Positions 6,310 through 7,526 of a DNA stretch of 7,526 nucleotides are shown in pieces (position 1 is the stretch's first letter; every line of letters begins with the position of its first letter). This DNA comes from Bacteroidales bacterium (GTDB taxonomy: Bacteria > Bacteroidota > Bacteroidia > Bacteroidales > JAAUTT01), in assembly GCA_025350365.1 (NCBI GenBank), contig JANXXY010000477.1:1-7526 (forward strand), in the 5' to 3' direction. The translations under genes were made by a program, and so were the position numbers. Under the pieces are notes generated by a model that did no database searches, was not told the DNA's origin, and was given only the letters and a program-made list of their open reading frames with translations.

Positions 6310-7526
6310 GGTATACCTGCGATAAACAATTAAACATGCATCGGGTATACCTGTTTCCAATGCTTCTCTGTTTAACATTACTTTATTCGTGCCTTGGAAC
6401 AAAAAAACTTGGTCCGGATCAATTACTATACAGCGGATATATCTTCAAAATTCATAAGGATACTGTAATTGAGGGTCAACGAAAAATTGTATCTATTTTA
6501 CATGATAATGTCTATCCAGAAGTAAATAGCAAAATATTAGGGATACCGGTTAAATTGATTGTTTTTAATACGATGGGGAAAGCTAAACAAAGAAATGGAA
6601 TACGAGGATACCTCAAATATAATTACGGTGAACCGCCTGTATTGATGGAGGATGTTCCGGTTGATGAAGTGAGTGACTATCTTGAAGATTTATTAAAAGC
6701 CAACGGTTATCTGAATTCGCATATTACTACAGAAATAACGCAGGTGCATTCGGATAAAAAACAACGCAAAATCATTTATCATTGTTACCTTAATCCACCT
6801 TACCACATCCTGAATATTACCAACGGAATAAAAGATACGGCTATTCTGAGATTAATGCTTTTAAATGCATCTAAAACCGTGTTGCATGCAAATGATCGGT
6901 ACGAATTGGCTAAACTGAAGGAAGAACGGCAACGCATCGATCACCTGTTAAAACAAAACGGTTATTTTTATTTTTCACCGGAATATCTAATTTACAAAGC
7001 TGACTCCACCATCGGAAAACGGGAAATTAATTTGAACCTGCAAGTAAAACCGGATATTGAACCTGCGAATCTTCGTCCGTGGCATGTAAACAGTGTGCTA
7101 TTAGTAAATAATACTGTTGCAGATTCTGTGCCTGATGCCGACAAGGTAACCATTAAAGGTGTTGATTTAGTGCTGGGTAAAGCATTCCGTCCTAAAGCCA
7201 TTCGTCAATTTGTGCTTTTTGAAAAAGGTGATCTTTTTACTTATCAGAAATATAACCTGAGTAATAAAAACCTATCATCCATTGGAGCTTTTAAGTATAC
7301 CAATATGGATATTTCTCCTGATTCACTTGCCCCAAATACGCTTAATATTTTGGTTAACCTTGTGCCATACGAACAACGAAATTTTAAAGCGGAGGCGGAT
7401 ATTATCAGCAAATCGAATCATTTTGCCGGTCCTGGTTTGGGAATCAGTCATACAAACCGCAATTTGTTTGGCGGCGCGGAACAATTTACAATTAAGTTGA
7501 ATGGGAGTGCAGAAGCTTATTTTTAC
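6303..7526 (+). CDS. tamL: TamL-type Omp85 outer-membrane lipoprotein (BamA/TamA family), 3' end cut by window
   Basis: The frame is open from 6303 to the window edge: 408 residues, lacking nearly all of the beta-barrel. A hydrophobic segment ends in a lipobox (LYSC, Cys30; codon 6390-6392), so the protein should be lipidated, the hallmark of the Bacteroidota Omp85 branch called TamL. Residues 115-355 look like three POTRA domains, with the recurring helix-plus-GY pattern LLKANGYLNS (131-140) and LLKQNGYFYF (215-224), and LSSIGAFKYTNMDI (324-337) in the third. The barrel begins near 360 (NFKAEADIIS, then HTNRNLFGGAEQFTIKL). TamL is the expected outer-membrane partner of TamB, and the ATGA overlap supports co-production. 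The start is ambiguous: 6303 overlaps tamB, while ATG 6336 gives a more compact 18-residue signal before the Cys. General BamA function is less likely given the lipobox and the tamB neighbour. Confidence 0.85.
   Translation, partial: MIRYTCDKQLNMHRVYLFPMLLCLTLLYSCLGTKKLGPDQLLYSGYIFKIHKDTVIEGQRKIVSILHDNVYPEVNSKILGIPVKLIVFNTMGKAKQRNGIRGYLKYNYGEPPVLMEDVPVDEVSDYLEDLLKANGYLNSHITTEITQVHSDKKQRKIIYHCYLNPPYHILNITNGIKDTAILRLMLLNASKTVLHANDRYELAKLKEERQRIDHLLKQNGYFYFSPEYLIYKADSTIGKREINLNLQVKPDIEPANLRPWHVNSVLLVNNTVADSVPDADKVTIKGVDLVLGKAFRPKAIRQFVLFEKGDLFTYQKYNLSNKNLSSIGAFKYTNMDISPDSLAPNTLNILVNLVPYEQRNFKAEADIISKSNHFAGPGLGISHTNRNLFGGAEQFTIKLNGSAEAYFY
6310..6351 (+). promoter_or_regulatory. Second hairpin at the tamL start, alternative ATG in the loop
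   Basis: GGTATACC, itself an 8-bp palindrome, occurs at 6310-6317 and 6344-6351. In RNA, 6310-6319 can pair with 6342-6351: eight Watson-Crick pairs, one U-G and one closing G-C. The 22-nt loop exposes the alternative tamL ATG at 6336-6338. The stem begins at the base directly after the 6271-6309 inverted repeat, so the two could stack end to end. No U tract follows, so it is not an intrinsic terminator. The pairing is seen in the sequence; the regulatory role is inferred. Confidence 0.4.

Noticed and set aside
6992..7201. Minus-strand 69-codon open frame
   Set aside because: It is antisense to the POTRA region of tamL and has no independent support.
7282..7500. Plus-strand 72-codon open frame
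   Set aside because: It is out of frame within tamL, which reads through here as the last POTRA domain and first barrel strands.

Overview
The window looks like chromosomal DNA from a member of the Bacteroidota. The signs are AT-rich genes and very AT-rich spacers, starts with A/T-rich leaders instead of clear Shine-Dalgarno sequences, a very large Bacteroidota-type TamB, and an Omp85 protein with a lipoprotein signal (the TamL type typical of this phylum). I cannot place it below phylum level. All convincing genes are on the + strand.

Layout. Positions 1-402 hold no convincing gene. The left edge may contain the end of a gene, but the strand is undecided. The rest is an AT-rich spacer with a 14-bp perfect palindrome, a tandem 11-bp repeat, five same-strand AGTTAT hexamers and an imperfect palindrome just before the first gene. 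Positions 403-1329 encode a ketopantoate reductase-family enzyme (PanE/ApbA). Positions 1330-1572 are a spacer with short inverted repeats, including one weak terminator-like stem. Positions 1573-6306 encode a 1577-residue TamB/AsmA-like inner-membrane-anchored protein. Positions 6303-7526 encode the first 408 residues of a TamL/BamA-type outer-membrane lipoprotein, cut by the window edge at the start of its beta-barrel.

How the genes work together. tamB and tamL overlap by four bases (ATGA), so they are very probably co-transcribed and translationally coupled. Their products should form one trans-envelope unit: TamB anchored in the inner membrane and spanning the periplasm as a beta-rich groove, TamL forming the outer-membrane POTRA/barrel end. 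The reductase gene is metabolic, is separated by about 240 bp, and probably has no direct functional link.

The window is mostly ordinary envelope-biogenesis and housekeeping DNA; I do not see a new multi-gene system. The most striking unexplained structure is at the tamB-tamL junction. Two potential 10-bp mRNA hairpins abut exactly (6271-6309 and 6310-6351). The first buries the overlapping ATG of tamL in its stem, and the second puts the alternative ATG in its loop. A second point of interest is that the PanE-like protein lacks two active-site asparagines of the E. coli enzyme while keeping the catalytic lysine and glutamate.
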